Notes: generated by a model from the sequence alone, not told the origin. DNA of 32,797 bases from Pseudomonadota bacterium (GCA_030271615.1 JARXKP010000007.1:1-32797), one strand, 5' to 3'; numbered from the stretch's first letter, positions 21,640 to 31,456 are shown. Program-made: numbers and translations.

Positions 21640-22784
21640 CGACGCACGAACGGAATGCACCCGCCGCAGGCACGGCGCTGGTCGTCGAAGTCGAACAGAC
21701 GCACCCGATGCCGCTGGCCGGTGCATTCCGCTGCGAACCCGACGAATTGCTCGCGCTGGTCGGCCCGTCGGGCGCTGGCAAGACCTCCATGCTGCGAGTC
21801 CTCGCCGGCCTCATGCGGCCCGAGCGGGGGCACATCATCGTCGGCGGCAAGGTCTGGTGCGACACGGCAAAGGGCCTCTTCGTGCCACCGAAGCAGCGGC
21901 ATGTGGGCTTGGTGTTCCAGAACTACGCGTTGATGCCGCACCTGAGCGCTCTGGACAACGTCGCGCTGTCCCTGCTGCACCTGCCTCGCGGCGAACGTCT
22001 GTCGATGGCCCGGCACTGGCTCGACCATGTGCGGATGACGTCGGAACTGCAGTCCAGACGTCCGGCCAACTTGTCCGGCGGCGAGCAGCAGCGCGTCGCC
22101 GTGGCTCGTGCGCTGGCGCGCCAACCGCGCCTGCTGCTGCTCGACGAACCATTCTCCGCCGTCGACCAGATGAACCGGCAGGGCCTGTATCGGCTGCTCG
22201 CCGATCTGCGGCGCGAGCTGGCCATTCCCATCGTGCTGGTCACCCATGATCTGAACGAAGCCCGCATGCTCGCAGACAGGCTCGTCGTGATGGATGCAGG
22301 CGAAGTGCTGCAGCAGGGCACGCCGGAAAACATCCACCGCGCGCCGCGCAACGCGCGGGTGGCCGACCTGGTCGGCATCCACAACCGCTTCGAGGGGCAG
22401 TGGCTGGGTGCAACCGAACAGCCAGGGCACGGGCTGCTGCGATGGTCGCCCGAGGGCTGCACTGACGGCCACGGGCCAACACTGCAGGTGCGAGACAAAG
22501 GCAAGATTCCGGCAGGCCAGGCGGTCACCTGGATGATTCCGGGCGATGGCATCACGCTGTCGCACCAGCCTCTAGCTCGCGAGGGCGAGTTCGCAGCGGA
22601 AGTGGTCGAGGCCCGCCATCTCGGCGAGATCACGCTTGCGACCTTGACGCTAACCCGGGTGAACGGCGTGCACCTGCGAATCACCTTGTCCGGTTCGCAA
22701 CGTCAGCGACTCGTGGTCGGGACCAACTTGTGTGTGCAGCTCGATCTGGACCTCGTGCACGTGATGCCCTTGCGGGAGCGCTGA
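21636..22784 (+). CDS. modC: ModC, molybdate ABC transporter ATPase
   Basis: A protein of 382 residues with the full ABC set: Walker A VGPSGAGKTSMLRVLAGL (about residues 45-52 for the loop), Q-loop VFQNYALMPHLSALDN, signature LSGGEQQRVAVARALA, Walker B LLLLDEPFSAVD and the switch His in LVTHDLNEARMLADR. The C-terminal 130 residues (from about WSPEGC, then VVEARHLGEITLATLTL) form the TOBE-type regulatory domain that can bind molybdate. It powers uptake through ModB. It overlaps modB by four bases and is followed four bases later by the TauE/SafE gene. Confidence 0.95.
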   Translation: MTTHERNAPAAGTALVVEVEQTHPMPLAGAFRCEPDELLALVGPSGAGKTSMLRVLAGLMRPERGHIIVGGKVWCDTAKGLFVPPKQRHVGLVFQNYALMPHLSALDNVALSLLHLPRGERLSMARHWLDHVRMTSELQSRRPANLSGGEQQRVAVARALARQPRLLLLDEPFSAVDQMNRQGLYRLLADLRRELAIPIVLVTHDLNEARMLADRLVVMDAGEVLQQGTPENIHRAPRNARVADLVGIHNRFEGQWLGATEQPGHGLLRWSPEGCTDGHGPTLQVRDKGKIPAGQAVTWMIPGDGITLSHQPLAREGEFAAEVVEARHLGEITLATLTLTRVNGVHLRITLSGSQRQRLVVGTNLCVQLDLDLVHVMPLRER

Positions 22785-22788
22785 CAGC

Positions 22789-23592
22789 ATGAACTCGATG
22801 CGCGCAGACAGTCTCGCCCGGTACGCCGCAGCCTTCACCGCGGGCGGGTTGGTCGGGCTCCTCGGCGGACTGGTGGGGCTGGGCGGCGCAGGGTTTCGGC
22901 TCCCACTGCTGCTCGTGGTCTTCGGGTTCGCGGCGCTGCAGGCCGTGATCCTGAACAAGGCGATGAGCCTGGTGGTCGTGACCTCGGCATTGGTCTTCCG
23001 CAGCAGTGCTGTCCCGCCGAACGAAATCGCCGCGCACTGGTCGATCGTCGCCAACCTGCTGGCTGGCAGCCTCGCAGGCGCCTGGCTCGCGGCAGGATGG
23101 GTCACACGCTGGAATGCGGCAACCTTGCAGCGCGTGATCGCGATCCTGCTGGTGTTGATCGCGCTGATGCTGCTGACCCCTCACGACACCGGTGCCGGTC
23201 ATCCGGCACTTGCCGGCGCATGGCTGGTGTTCGCAGGCGTCGCAGCCGGCGTGGCGATCGGTGCGGTCGCCTCCCTTCTCGGTGTGGCCGGTGGCGAGTT
23301 GCTGATCCCGACGCTGGTGCTGTTGTTCGGCGTCGATATCAAGCTGGCTGGAAGCCTGTCGCTTGCGGTCAGCCTGCCGACGATGCTGGTGGGCTTCGCG
23401 CGCTACAGCCAGGGCAGCAGCTTCGCGGTCCTGCGAGCAAACCGCGCGTTCCTTGTCGCGATGGCGGCGGGCTCGATGACGGGCGCCGCGGTCGGCGGCC
23501 GGTGGCTCCGCACGGTGCCCTCCAGCATTCTGTTGCCCGGTCTGGCAGCCATCCTGCTGGTGTCGGCGTTCAAGACTTGGCGCCACAACTGA
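22789..23592 (+). CDS. TauE/SafE-family membrane permease
   Basis: A protein of 267 residues with about eight hydrophobic helices arranged as two repeats. The conserved family motif is present twice: FTAGGLVGLLGGLVGLGGAG with FRLPLLL, and AIGAVASLLGVAGGELLIPT. Members move sulfite, sulfonates or other small anions across the inner membrane; the substrate cannot be read from the sequence. It follows modC by four bases and is probably part of the same message, which suggests an anion related to molybdate uptake or sulfur balance. About 280 bases without a recognised gene follow, up to the convergent nitroreductase stop. Confidence 0.8.
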   Translation: MNSMRADSLARYAAAFTAGGLVGLLGGLVGLGGAGFRLPLLLVVFGFAALQAVILNKAMSLVVVTSALVFRSSAVPPNEIAAHWSIVANLLAGSLAGAWLAAGWVTRWNAATLQRVIAILLVLIALMLLTPHDTGAGHPALAGAWLVFAGVAAGVAIGAVASLLGVAGGELLIPTLVLLFGVDIKLAGSLSLAVSLPTMLVGFARYSQGSSFAVLRANRAFLVAMAAGSMTGAAVGGRWLRTVPSSILLPGLAAILLVSAFKTWRHN

Positions 23593-23870
23593 CAAACGCC
23601 GGACAAATGCACGATGACTCTGGGCAGTCTGTTGTTCGGGTGCGGCGATGCGGGCTCGGCAGTGGCGCATCCGCGCTCAAGGCGCGCGGCGAAGATGCCG
23701 CTGACAAACCGCACGTCATTCCGCCCGTCGTTTCAGCTCGGTGCGCACTGGATCCGAAACCGCCATTGTCGTTGGCGCGGTAATCGGGCATGACGCCCTC
23801 GCAGCGCTACGCCAGCGTCAAACTGGCCAACTCCGGAGTAAGCCGAAACTGGTGCGCCGCAATGGAAGAA

Positions 23871-24539
23871 TCAAAGGCTGCTCACGAACTGCTCGACAGA
23901 CGGCCTGACACGCGGCGGTTTGCGTTTTGAGACCGAACCGACATTGACAAAGCAAACCGCCGTCTCGTCTTCGCTCAGCGTGAAGAGCGTGCGCATGCGG
24001 GGCGATGCCATCGCCTGACCGCTGGTCAACCCGCTGCCGAAGCCCATCGCGTGCGAGGCGAGAAGCATGTTTTGCACCGCACAACCGAGCGACACCATGC
24101 GTTCGAGGTCCGGAATTTCCGGCTCCTGCTCGGACACTAGGCGGGCGACGGCCAGCATCAGCAGCGGCGCGCGATGCGCCTTCTCGCGTGCCGCCTCGAT
24201 CTGAACCATCGTCGCGCCGGGGTCGCGGTCGATCAACGCGAGCGCGAAGACATCCGCCAACAAGCCGCGCTTGTCCTGAGGAACGATCACGAATCGCCAG
24301 GGCAACAGTTGGCCGTGGTCGGGCGCTGCAGCGGCCGCAACGAAAAGGCGGTCCAGCTGGACGACGCTCGGGCCGGGTTCCACCAAGCGCTTCGGCGAGA
24401 CGTTCTGACGCGACACGATCAGCGCGCAAGCGGCCTCGGCAAGTGCTTCTCCCGACCGGGCAGGCGCCTGCACATCAGCGGGCCTGCCATCTCCGCGCGA
24501 GCGCGTCCGGACTTCAACATGCTCGGTGGCATTCATCAT
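23871..24539 (-). CDS. Nitroreductase-family FMN protein next to arsenite oxidase
   Basis: A protein of 222 residues with the nitroreductase fold: ALIVSRQNVSPKRLVEPGPS near the start (the RxSx(R/K) FMN-binding patch), then LFVAAAAAPDHGQLLPWRFV, VSLGCAVQNMLLASHAMGFG and the terminal VGSVSKRKPP. Such proteins reduce nitro compounds or quinones with NAD(P)H. A nitroreductase-like gene next to aioBA is recorded in other arsenite-oxidising betaproteobacteria as I recall, but its part is unknown. ATG 24539 is chosen: GGAG lies six bases before it, whereas the in-frame GTG at 24563 lacks a site. It follows aioA by 71 bases on the same strand and may be co-transcribed. Confidence 0.85.
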   Translation of the reverse strand: MMNATEHVEVRTRSRGDGRPADVQAPARSGEALAEAACALIVSRQNVSPKRLVEPGPSVVQLDRLFVAAAAAPDHGQLLPWRFVIVPQDKRGLLADVFALALIDRDPGATMVQIEAAREKAHRAPLLMLAVARLVSEQEPEIPDLERMVSLGCAVQNMLLASHAMGFGSGLTSGQAMASPRMRTLFTLSEDETAVCFVNVGSVSKRKPPRVRPSVEQFVSSL

Positions 24540-24610
24540 TAGCGCTCCATTGAAGGGAGGCACTCGGCACTTGCGGCACCCGTGCCGAACATACGCAACA
24601 GCGTCAAAAC

Positions 24611-27094
24611 TCAGGCGTACCGGCGTTCCTTGAGCGACACCGTGGCCTTGTAGTCCTCGACCGTGCCGACGCGGCGGATGCTGCCCCAGGTGCCCTTGTA
24701 GTAGGGCACCACGCTGCGATCCACCCAGTCGGTCGTCACGTTGCCGGCGATACCGTTGAAGTAACCGAACATCATGAAGGTCTGGCCGGCCTTGATCGAC
24801 TTCGACGGGTACACCATCGCATAGCTGCTGCCGAAGTCATTGAAGATCTCGACCACGTCGCCCGGGTTTGCGCCGACGGTCTTGGCGTCGTCGGGGTTCA
24901 TCTCCAGAAATGACATCGGGTAGCGGTCGCGCACCGCCGCGTCGTACTGGTTGTGATAAGCCGTCTGCCACACCTCGTTGGCGCGACCGTTGTTGACCCA
25001 GAACTTGTGCTTCTCCTTCTGGCCTGCCACCGGCTTCGGCAAACCGTTCCACGGCGCCGGCTTGAACGAGGCCTTGCCGTCCTTGGTGTCGAACTTGCCA
25101 TCGGTGTAGTGCATCGCGGTGCCGATCATCTTGCCGTCCTTGACCTCCTTGATCGGCAACTGCACGCCGTTGTTGCCGGCCGTGCGCAGCAGCGCATAGG
25201 TGGCCAGGTAGCCGGTGTCGCCGCCTTGGCTGTCGATGGGGCCCACACCCGGCCTGCCCGCACGGCGGAAGCCGTCGTTGAAGGCGTCTTCCTCGGTCTT
25301 CCAGTCGAAGCCGTCGAAGCGCGCGGCCATCTCGGCGTTGCCGGCCTGCGCGTACAGCGCCTTCAGCGTGTTCGCGATGTCAGCGGCAATCAGGCAGTCC
25401 GGCTTCGCAGACCCCGGCGGGTCCATGAATTTCTCCGACAGGCGCAGCCGGCGTTCGCCGTTCATCGAGGTCAGGTTCATCTCCCCTGGATGCGCGGCCG
25501 GCAGCAGCATGTGCGCCGCCTCGGCGAGCTTGGTCGGGTACAGGTTGATGCCGACGACGAACATCCCGCCCTTGTTTTTGCAGGCGTCGTAGATCACATC
25601 GACCATCTGCGCCACGTTGGCACCCTTGGCCTTGCTCATCGCCTCGCGCACGATGTTCGCGCGCTTCATCAGCACCTCACGGTGCTGTTCGGCATTGAGG
25701 GTGCTCTGGAACGGGTTGGTGCCCCAGATCGTGTACATCAGCCCTCGACCCTGGATCACTTCCTGGTCGATGTAGATCTTCTTGTCGCCCGGGTACGGCG
25801 GCCGGGTGTAGCCCTCCTGATGGCCGCCCATACGAACAACGCCAGTGCCACGTCGTCCGACGTTCTGCGTCGCGAGCACGAGGCTGACGAGCGAGCTCTG
25901 GATGACGTAGTTGTCATTGCCCCAGATGATGCCTTTTTCGTAGGCGTGCATCGTGCGCGGGCGGTGGCCCGACGCCTTGGTCTTGTAGGCCCAGTCGGCG
26001 GCTTGCTTGATCTTGGCGACGGGGATGCCGGTGATCTTCGAGCCCTCTTCGAGCGTCATGCGGTTGGTCTTCACCGCATCGTCATAGCCGCTGGTGAACT
26101 TGGCGATGAAGTCCTTGTCCTGCCAGCCCTGATCGACGACGTAGGTGAACAGCGTATTGAACAGCGCCGTGTCGGTGCCAGGCTCGATGTCGAGGTGCAG
26201 CACGTTCTCCTTGCCGGCCACCTGCTCGCTGATCGCCACGGTTGCGGTGCGGCGTGGGTCGACGATGATGATCTTGGCGGCAGCCGCCGTCTCGCCGGGG
26301 AACCACTTTTTCTTCTTGTCGACGGTGCCACCGTTCAGGTTGGGTACCCAGTGGTTCAGGAAGTAGTTGGTCTGCGTCTCGTAGGAGTTGCAACCCGTCG
26401 CGACGATGCAGTCCGCGACCTCGGCATCTTCGTAGCTGTTGTTCAGCTCACCGACGCCCATGTCGCGCGTGGCGTGGCATTCAGAGTTGTACGCGGGCCG
26501 GTTGTGGATGCGCACCATCGGCGTCTTCAACGCGCTGAACATCAGCTTGCCAGTGCCCCAGGTGTTCTCGAAACCGCCACCCGCGCCGCCGTGGTCGAAG
26601 CAATCAAACAGCGCGCCGCTCGGGCCGTCAGTGTCGAGAATCTTCTTCGTCACGCCGGCATAGATGGCGAGCGCCTCGGTCCAGTTGGTGTCCAGCCATT
26701 CGCTGCCGCGAAAGATGCGCGGATTCTTCAGCCGCTCCTTGCCGGCGCCATCCGGCGAATACATGTACGAGCCCATGCGTCCGCCGCGCGTGGACGACAG
26801 GCCGCCGTTGACCACGCACTCCTTGTCCGGCAGCACCATGATGTTCCAGCGCTTGCCGGCACGGTCGGTGATGGTGTTGGTCATCGCCTGCGTCATCGTC
26901 ACGGCGAATGGCGGGAGCTGCTTGCGGAAGTCCAGGCCGAGCGCGTTGTCGCCGGGCGCACGGCCGCCTTCGCGGTTCGCATCCCACTTGTACACGTGAT
27001 ATCCACATCCAACGATGCAGAAGTGGCAGGTCAGGTTGGTCTTCTGCGCGTCCTTGGTCGGCAACGCGATGCGATCTTTGATGTTCGTGCTCAT
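24611..27094 (-). CDS. aioA: Arsenite oxidase large subunit AioA (molybdopterin)
   Basis: 827 residues, the expected length. The N-terminal cluster motif is [11 protein letters not shown] (Cys23, Cys26, Cys30), with Ser in [10 protein letters not shown] where other family members have a fourth Cys, so it binds a [3Fe-4S] cluster as in known AioA. Further landmarks are [68 protein letters not shown] and the C-terminal molybdopterin-binding [20 protein letters not shown]. It oxidises arsenite to arsenate in the periplasm, handing electrons to AioB. It has no signal peptide of its own and travels with AioB through the Tat system. AAGGAG precedes ATG 27094. It lies 12 bases behind aioB. Confidence 0.98.
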   Translation of the reverse strand: MSTNIKDRIALPTKDAQKTNLTCHFCIVGCGYHVYKWDANREGGRAPGDNALGLDFRKQLPPFAVTMTQAMTNTITDRAGKRWNIMVLPDKECVVNGGLSSTRGGRMGSYMYSPDGAGKERLKNPRIFRGSEWLDTNWTEALAIYAGVTKKILDTDGPSGALFDCFDHGGAGGGFENTWGTGKLMFSALKTPMVRIHNRPAYNSECHATRDMGVGELNNSYEDAEVADCIVATGCNSYETQTNYFLNHWVPNLNGGTVDKKKKWFPGETAAAAKIIIVDPRRTATVAISEQVAGKENVLHLDIEPGTDTALFNTLFTYVVDQGWQDKDFIAKFTSGYDDAVKTNRMTLEEGSKITGIPVAKIKQAADWAYKTKASGHRPRTMHAYEKGIIWGNDNYVIQSSLVSLVLATQNVGRRGTGVVRMGGHQEGYTRPPYPGDKKIYIDQEVIQGRGLMYTIWGTNPFQSTLNAEQHREVLMKRANIVREAMSKAKGANVAQMVDVIYDACKNKGGMFVVGINLYPTKLAEAAHMLLPAAHPGEMNLTSMNGERRLRLSEKFMDPPGSAKPDCLIAADIANTLKALYAQAGNAEMAARFDGFDWKTEEDAFNDGFRRAGRPGVGPIDSQGGDTGYLATYALLRTAGNNGVQLPIKEVKDGKMIGTAMHYTDGKFDTKDGKASFKPAPWNGLPKPVAGQKEKHKFWVNNGRANEVWQTAYHNQYDAAVRDRYPMSFLEMNPDDAKTVGANPGDVVEIFNDFGSSYAMVYPSKSIKAGQTFMMFGYFNGIAGNVTTDWVDRSVVPYYKGTWGSIRRVGTVEDYKATVSLKERRYA

Positions 27095-27106
27095 GGTGGT
27101 GGCTCC

Positions 27107-27661
27107 TTACAGCACGTTGGATTGACGGCCGTACAGCAGGCCGTTGATGGCCACCGCGCGCACGCTGTCGGTCTTGGCGTCGTATTCCAGCATCACCTGC
27201 GGCAGGTCTTCGGTCGCCTGCCCGCACACCATCTGGCCGTTGTTCTCGGGGTCGAAGATCGAGAAGTGGCAACCGCACTTGAAGGTCTTCGTGCCGGCCT
27301 CGTAAGACACCGGGCAGCCCATGTGCGTACACATGCCGCTGTAGGCCACGATGTCCTTGTTCGGGCCAACGCCGCCGGGCACGGGCGCGCCCATGCGGAT
27401 GGCCCAGCACAGCGAGCTGGCATCCGGATAGTTGAAAGCGACAGCTTGATTGACCGGCATGCCGCCGGCCTTGCCGACTGCGAGCTTCGGGTATGCGAGC
27501 GTCGTGCCACCGGCGGGTGCGCCGGCCGGGCCAGCCGCTTGAGCGGCACCAGCGGGCAACAGCGAGGCACTGGCAACGGCCGCAGCGCTGCCACTGGACA
27601 CCATGAAGATGCGCCGACTGACCTTGGCGCTGTTCGTTGAGCTGGCTTCCGACTTGTCCAT
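27107..27661 (-). CDS. aioB: Arsenite oxidase small subunit AioB (Rieske protein)
   Basis: A protein of 184 residues. The N-terminus has a twin-arginine signal, [15 protein letters not shown], followed by a hydrophobic stretch and ALPs near residue 43. The Rieske [2Fe-2S] ligands are Cys111 and His113 in CTHMGC, and Cys129 and His132 in CGCH. Cys116 and Cys131 can form the disulfide seen in many arsenite oxidases. It accepts electrons from AioA and passes them to a cytochrome c or azurin. GGAGAC precedes ATG 27661; an in-frame start at 27736 would lie upstream of the sigma-54 promoter and is unlikely. It is the first gene of aioBA and is divergent from aioX. Confidence 0.97.
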   Translation of the reverse strand: MDKSEASSTNSAKVSRRIFMVSSGSAAAVASASLLPAGAAQAAGPAGAPAGGTTLAYPKLAVGKAGGMPVNQAVAFNYPDASSLCWAIRMGAPVPGGVGPNKDIVAYSGMCTHMGCPVSYEAGTKTFKCGCHFSIFDPENNGQMVCGQATEDLPQVMLEYDAKTDSVRAVAINGLLYGRQSNVL

Positions 27662-27698
27662 CTTGTCTCCGGGTTGTTTGAGCAAACGCCTCAACAAC

Positions 27699-27713
27699 GC
27701 AAGCCAAGTGCCA
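27699..27713 (-). promoter_or_regulatory. Sigma-54 -24/-12 promoter of aioBA
   Basis: On the minus strand TGGCAC (27713-27708), TTGGC, TTGC (27702-27699) match the sigma-54 consensus TGGCAC-N5-TTGC without a mismatch. Transcription should start about 12 bases on, near 27687, leaving a leader of about 25 bases before aioB. The sigma-54 activator AioR is encoded next door. Confidence 0.85.
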
Positions 27714-27767
27714 GCAGACAACCTCAATGAATTCAACGACTTAACAAATCCAGCGCTCGGGAATGTC

Positions 27768-27814
27768 CGGATGGCGTAACCATCCGCCGCTCGGTACGTT
27801 ACGAATAAGTAACG
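27768..27814. promoter_or_regulatory. Two inverted repeats between aioB and aioX, candidate AioR sites
   Basis: CGGATGG (27768-27774) pairs with CCATCCG (27780-27786), and CGTTAC (27797-27802) with GTAACG (27809-27814). Their centres lie about 90 and 120 bases upstream of the predicted aioB start, normal for an upstream activating sequence of a sigma-54 activator. Both contain GTAAC. Assignment to AioR is inferred. Confidence 0.55.
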
Positions 27815-27828
27815 CCGATGGATGAGTC

Positions 27829-28692
27829 ATGCAGCGAAGAGCGGTGCTAAAACTGGCAATCGGCACGGCCGCGAACATCGGCGCGGCGGCGAGCGAGGCG
27901 CAGGCCACGGGCGGGGAACGCATTCGCATCGGACTGACCGCCGTCATCCTTGCCGACCAGGTCGCCTTCCTCTCTCGTTGGGGCCAGTACCTGTCCGCGC
28001 AGACGAACCGCCCGGTCTCGTTCATTGCGCGCGAGTCGTACCAGAGCATCCTCGATCTGATGTTCGGTGGGCAGCTCGAAGCGGCCTGGATTTGCGGCTA
28101 CCCGTATGTGCTGCACCGATCACGCCTACAACTGCTGCCGATGCCGATCTTCCAGGGCAAGCCGCTTTACCAGTCGTACTTGATTCGCCCACGCGGCGCA
28201 ACGGACGGCATCACCGGATGGGCCGATCTCAAGGGAAAGGTACTGGCCTATTCGGACCCGTTGTCCAACTCGGGCTGGTTGGTCCCCCAAGCACAGCTTC
28301 GGGCCGCTGGCGTGGCACCGCGAGACCTGCGTCGAGGCTTCTTCACACACGGCCACCGCAACGTCGCCGAAGCGGTGGCGGCGCGACTGGCGCAGGCGGG
28401 CTGCATCGACGGATATGTATGGGAGACGATGCGCCGCCAGAAGATGGCAGCCGTGGACCAGACCGAGGTCATCTGGAAATCGCCGCTTTACGCCTTTCCA
28501 CCCCTGGTCACCCGCGACGGCGTCTCCGAAGACATCGTCGCCAGTCTGCGAACGGCACTGGCAGGCATGACGCAGGACAAGGAAGGTCGCGGCCTGCTGG
28601 ACGCGCTGAACCTCGACGGGTTCAGGCATGAGCCGCCGAAGCTGTTCGAGTCGATCGCGTTGCTCGCCGCAGCCCAGGACCGCGCGGGCTGA
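27829..28692 (+). CDS. aioX: AioX, periplasmic arsenite-binding sensor protein
   Basis: A protein of 287 residues of the PhnD/substrate-binding type: signal peptide (MQRRAVLKLAIGTAANIGAA), then RIRIGLTAVILADQVAFLSR, SYQSILDLMFGGQLEAAWIC and YPYVLHRSRLQLLPMPIFQG. AioX is the arsenite-binding partner of AioS. A conserved Cys needed for binding in Agrobacterium lies in the WICGYP area, here Cys89. It opens the aioXSR operon, divergent from aioBA, with aioS three bases after its stop. ATG 27829 follows GGATGAGTC, a modest ribosome site. The identity rests on family pattern plus the context. Confidence 0.9.
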   Translation: MQRRAVLKLAIGTAANIGAAASEAQATGGERIRIGLTAVILADQVAFLSRWGQYLSAQTNRPVSFIARESYQSILDLMFGGQLEAAWICGYPYVLHRSRLQLLPMPIFQGKPLYQSYLIRPRGATDGITGWADLKGKVLAYSDPLSNSGWLVPQAQLRAAGVAPRDLRRGFFTHGHRNVAEAVAARLAQAGCIDGYVWETMRRQKMAAVDQTEVIWKSPLYAFPPLVTRDGVSEDIVASLRTALAGMTQDKEGRGLLDALNLDGFRHEPPKLFESIALLAAAQDRAG

Positions 28693-28695
28693 CGG

Positions 28696-30150
28696 ATGCT
28701 GCTTCGCTTTCCCTATCGATTCCAGATACCGCTCGGCCTGGCCCTCGCGGTGATGACCTCGGCCCTTCTGGTCAGCGCGGTCGCTGCGCAAATCTCCGCG
28801 CGCTCGGCTCGCTCGGAGATCGTCACCACGGTCAAGCAGGCGATGGTCTTGCTGGCGGCACAGGCCAAGCCGCTGCTGGTGGCCGACGACACCTGGCGCA
28901 CTTATGCGTTGCTGCGCAACACCGCAGCGCTGCTGCCAGGTGCAGATGCATCCCAAACGCGCGCTGCGATCCTGGATGCCGACGGTCGCTTCGTCGCGGG
29001 CTCGGACCCTGCCCGACTTCCAACAGGTCAAAAGGCTTTGGGCCTAGTGGTCGACGGCAAGGCGCTGCCCGAAGCCGCAGCGCTGCGCTCGCAAGTGCGC
29101 ATCGAGAGCGCCGACGGCGGAGTCACCATGATCGACCCCATCCAGAGCGAGGACGGGCAAGTCTTGGGCTTTGTTTACGTGGACGTGGACGGCCCGGTGT
29201 TCAGACCCGACTGGGCCGCCGTGGCCAAACCCGCGATGATCGGGGCGTTGCTTGCTGCGGTCGTTCTTGTGCCAGCAGGTTGGTTGGTGGGCGAACGCAT
29301 GGCCCGACCCGTCGCGCGCGTCGCGAACTGCATCGCGCGCATCGGCCACACCGATGCAACCCAGCTGAAGAACGAGCTCCCGGTCGAGACCGACCCCGAG
29401 CTGCGTCGAATCAGCGAAGCGGTGCATCGCTTGCTGTCGGAAATGGAAGTCAGGCAAGCGGCCGAACAGCGTGCCTTGTCGGCAGAACGACTTGCGGCCG
29501 TGGGACGAATTACAGCCGCCGTCGCACACGAAATCAACAACCCCCTCGCGGGCCTGCTCACTGCTGCGCAGACACTGCGGCTTCACGGCGCAGCGGAAAG
29601 CACGCGACTTCGCAGTATCGATCTCATCGACCGAGGTCTGAGGCAGATTCAAACGATGACGGCAGCGCTGCTGCCGCAGGCTCGTGTGGAGGACCGTGCA
29701 CTGACGCCGGGCGACCTCGAAGACGTGGTCACCCTTGTGCAGCCCGAGGCTTCGCGGTTGCAAGTCGAATTGACTTCCGACCTGGAAGTCACCTCTGCCT
29801 TGCGCGCACCTTCGGCGGTCGTGCGTCAGGTGATGTTGAACCTGCTGTTGAACGCCATCAAGGCGGCGGGGATGGGTGGGGCGGTGCACATCGCGCTTGC
29901 CGGTGACGCACAGCGAATTCAGCTGGCGGTGCGCAACACCGGCGCGCGCCTGACGCACGCGCTGCTGGAGTCCCGCATCGCCATCGAAGGCGGCAACGAC
30001 CCCGACGGCTTCGGCCTGTGGATATGCCGCGAGATCGCCGTTCGATTCGGTGGTGGTTTCGACCTGATCGACACGCCTGCAGCGGCCACCGACTTGCAGT
30101 TCTGGATACCCAATCGCGAAGCTCATGAGCAAATCACTGCTGCTGGTTGA
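28696..30150 (+). CDS. aioS: AioS, arsenite-responsive sensor histidine kinase
   Basis: A kinase of 484 residues: a first membrane helix (about residues 11-32), a periplasmic sensor domain of about 140 residues, a second helix (181-199), a HAMP-like linker (ERMARPVARVANCIARIG), the phosphoacceptor box AAVAHEINNPLAG with His278, and the catalytic domain with the N box MLNLLLNAIKAA (Asn386) and the G box DPDGFGLWICREIA. In the known system AioX reports arsenite to AioS in the periplasm and AioS phosphorylates AioR. The gene starts three bases after aioX and its end overlaps aioR by 26 bases, so the three are coupled. Confidence 0.94.
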   Translation: MLLRFPYRFQIPLGLALAVMTSALLVSAVAAQISARSARSEIVTTVKQAMVLLAAQAKPLLVADDTWRTYALLRNTAALLPGADASQTRAAILDADGRFVAGSDPARLPTGQKALGLVVDGKALPEAAALRSQVRIESADGGVTMIDPIQSEDGQVLGFVYVDVDGPVFRPDWAAVAKPAMIGALLAAVVLVPAGWLVGERMARPVARVANCIARIGHTDATQLKNELPVETDPELRRISEAVHRLLSEMEVRQAAEQRALSAERLAAVGRITAAVAHEINNPLAGLLTAAQTLRLHGAAESTRLRSIDLIDRGLRQIQTMTAALLPQARVEDRALTPGDLEDVVTLVQPEASRLQVELTSDLEVTSALRAPSAVVRQVMLNLLLNAIKAAGMGGAVHIALAGDAQRIQLAVRNTGARLTHALLESRIAIEGGNDPDGFGLWICREIAVRFGGGFDLIDTPAAATDLQFWIPNREAHEQITAAG

Positions 30151-31456
30151 AGACGATCCCATCATGGGCGAATCGCTGTTGCAGCGGTTCGAGCTTGAAG
30201 GGTTCAAGGTGGCCTGGTGCCGGCGCCTGGCCGAGGCTGAAGGTCGAATGGACGAGCCCTGGAGTGCCGTCATCAGCGACGTGCGTCTGCCCGATGGTCT
30301 GTCAACCCAATGGTTCGCAGAGTTGCCGGTGGCCAGCCGCAGCATGCCGTGGTTCTTCCTCACGGGATACGGCAGCGTAAACGACGCCATTGCGGCAATT
30401 CGATTGGGAGCCCGCGAATACCTCACCAAGCCCTTCGAGATCGAGCGCCTCGTCGCGCTGGTGCACGCGGCTGCGTCGTCAACCGAGCAGGTATTGGACG
30501 GTGCAGTGCTCGGCGTCTCGCCCGCGATGCGGCGCGTCGAAGAGATGCTCCGAAAGGTCGCTGGGCAGAAGTCGTCCGTACTGCTCACCGGTGAATCGGG
30601 CGTCGGAAAGGAAGTCGCCGCACAACTGGTGCACAGCCTGGACCCCCGCAGCGCCAAAGGCGAGTTCATCGCGGTGAACTGCGCGGCGGTTCCTGAGACC
30701 ATGATGGAGGCTGAGTTCTTCGGCTACGAGAAAGGCGCATTCAGCGGCGCGCAGCGTTCGCACAAGGGCTACCTGGAGCGAGCCCACGGCGGCACGCTGT
30801 TCCTCGACGAGGTCGGCGACCTGCCGTCCAGCATGCAGGCCAAGCTGCTGCGAGCGCTGCAGGAGAAGTGCTTCTTCCGGCTTGGCTCGGAGCGCACGAC
30901 GCACAGCGACTTCCGCGTGATCGCCGCAACGAATCGCGACCTTTACGCAGACATGATGGTCGGCACCTTCCGCGAAGACCTGTTTTACCGGCTTGCCGTC
31001 ATCAACTTGTCGCTGCCACCGCTACGCGAGCGGCCGGAAGACATTCGTTGGTTGACCGAGCGGATGCTGCTGCAGCTCACTGTTGAGCAGGGTCGACCCA
31101 TCGCAGTCTCAGAGGCCTTCATGCGCGATGTGCTCGGCCGCAACTGGAAGGGCAACGCGCGTGAACTCCGGTCGTATCTGGAACAGGCTGTGGTACTCAG
31201 TGATGAAGGCATCCTCGATCTGCCAATTCAACCGAAAGCAGTTGATCGACTCGACCCCGACAGCGGCGAATTCGTACCGCTGCAGGCCATGATCGAAGAG
31301 ACGGAGCGCGTGCACATTCAGCGCGCTCTCGGTCGCACCAGCGGCAGCGTATCGAAGACTGCCGACTTGCTGGGAATCAGCCGCAAGACTCTGTGGGAAA
31401 AGATGAAGAAACTCAAGATTGGAAACGGTACGCCGCATCCTGCCGGTCATGTTTGA
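30125..31456 (+). CDS. aioR: AioR, sigma-54-dependent response regulator
   Basis: This 443-residue NtrC-type protein has a receiver domain with Asp52 (VISDVRLPDG) and Lys102 (YLTKPF), then an AAA+ domain: Walker A GESGVGKE (156-163), the sigma-54 contact loop GAFSGA (204-209), Walker B GGTLFLDEVG, and REDLFYRLAV. The C-terminus is a Fis-like helix-turn-helix (VSKTADLLGISRKTLWEKMK). It should activate aioBA from the sigma-54 promoter at 27699-27713, with arsenite as signal. The start ATG 30125 lies within the end of aioS. About 80 bases later the convergent nuclease-like gene ends. No clear terminator is visible between them. Confidence 0.96.
   Translation: MSKSLLLVEDDPIMGESLLQRFELEGFKVAWCRRLAEAEGRMDEPWSAVISDVRLPDGLSTQWFAELPVASRSMPWFFLTGYGSVNDAIAAIRLGAREYLTKPFEIERLVALVHAAASSTEQVLDGAVLGVSPAMRRVEEMLRKVAGQKSSVLLTGESGVGKEVAAQLVHSLDPRSAKGEFIAVNCAAVPETMMEAEFFGYEKGAFSGAQRSHKGYLERAHGGTLFLDEVGDLPSSMQAKLLRALQEKCFFRLGSERTTHSDFRVIAATNRDLYADMMVGTFREDLFYRLAVINLSLPPLRERPEDIRWLTERMLLQLTVEQGRPIAVSEAFMRDVLGRNWKGNARELRSYLEQAVVLSDEGILDLPIQPKAVDRLDPDSGEFVPLQAMIEETERVHIQRALGRTSGSVSKTADLLGISRKTLWEKMKKLKIGNGTPHPAGHV

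Noticed and set aside
21513-22565. Open frame of 350 codons on the minus strand across modC
   Set aside because: It is antisense to a complete ABC ATPase; no recognisable domain.
24953-27640. Very long open frame (895 codons) on the plus strand across aioA and aioB
   Set aside because: It is the antisense of two well-identified genes; GC-rich codon use on the minus strand leaves this frame free of stops. The translation is rich in Val, His, Arg and Asp and shows no domain.
29044-30702. Open frame of 552 codons on the minus strand under aioS and aioR
   Set aside because: It is the complement of a kinase and regulator with complete motifs; composition is shadow-like.
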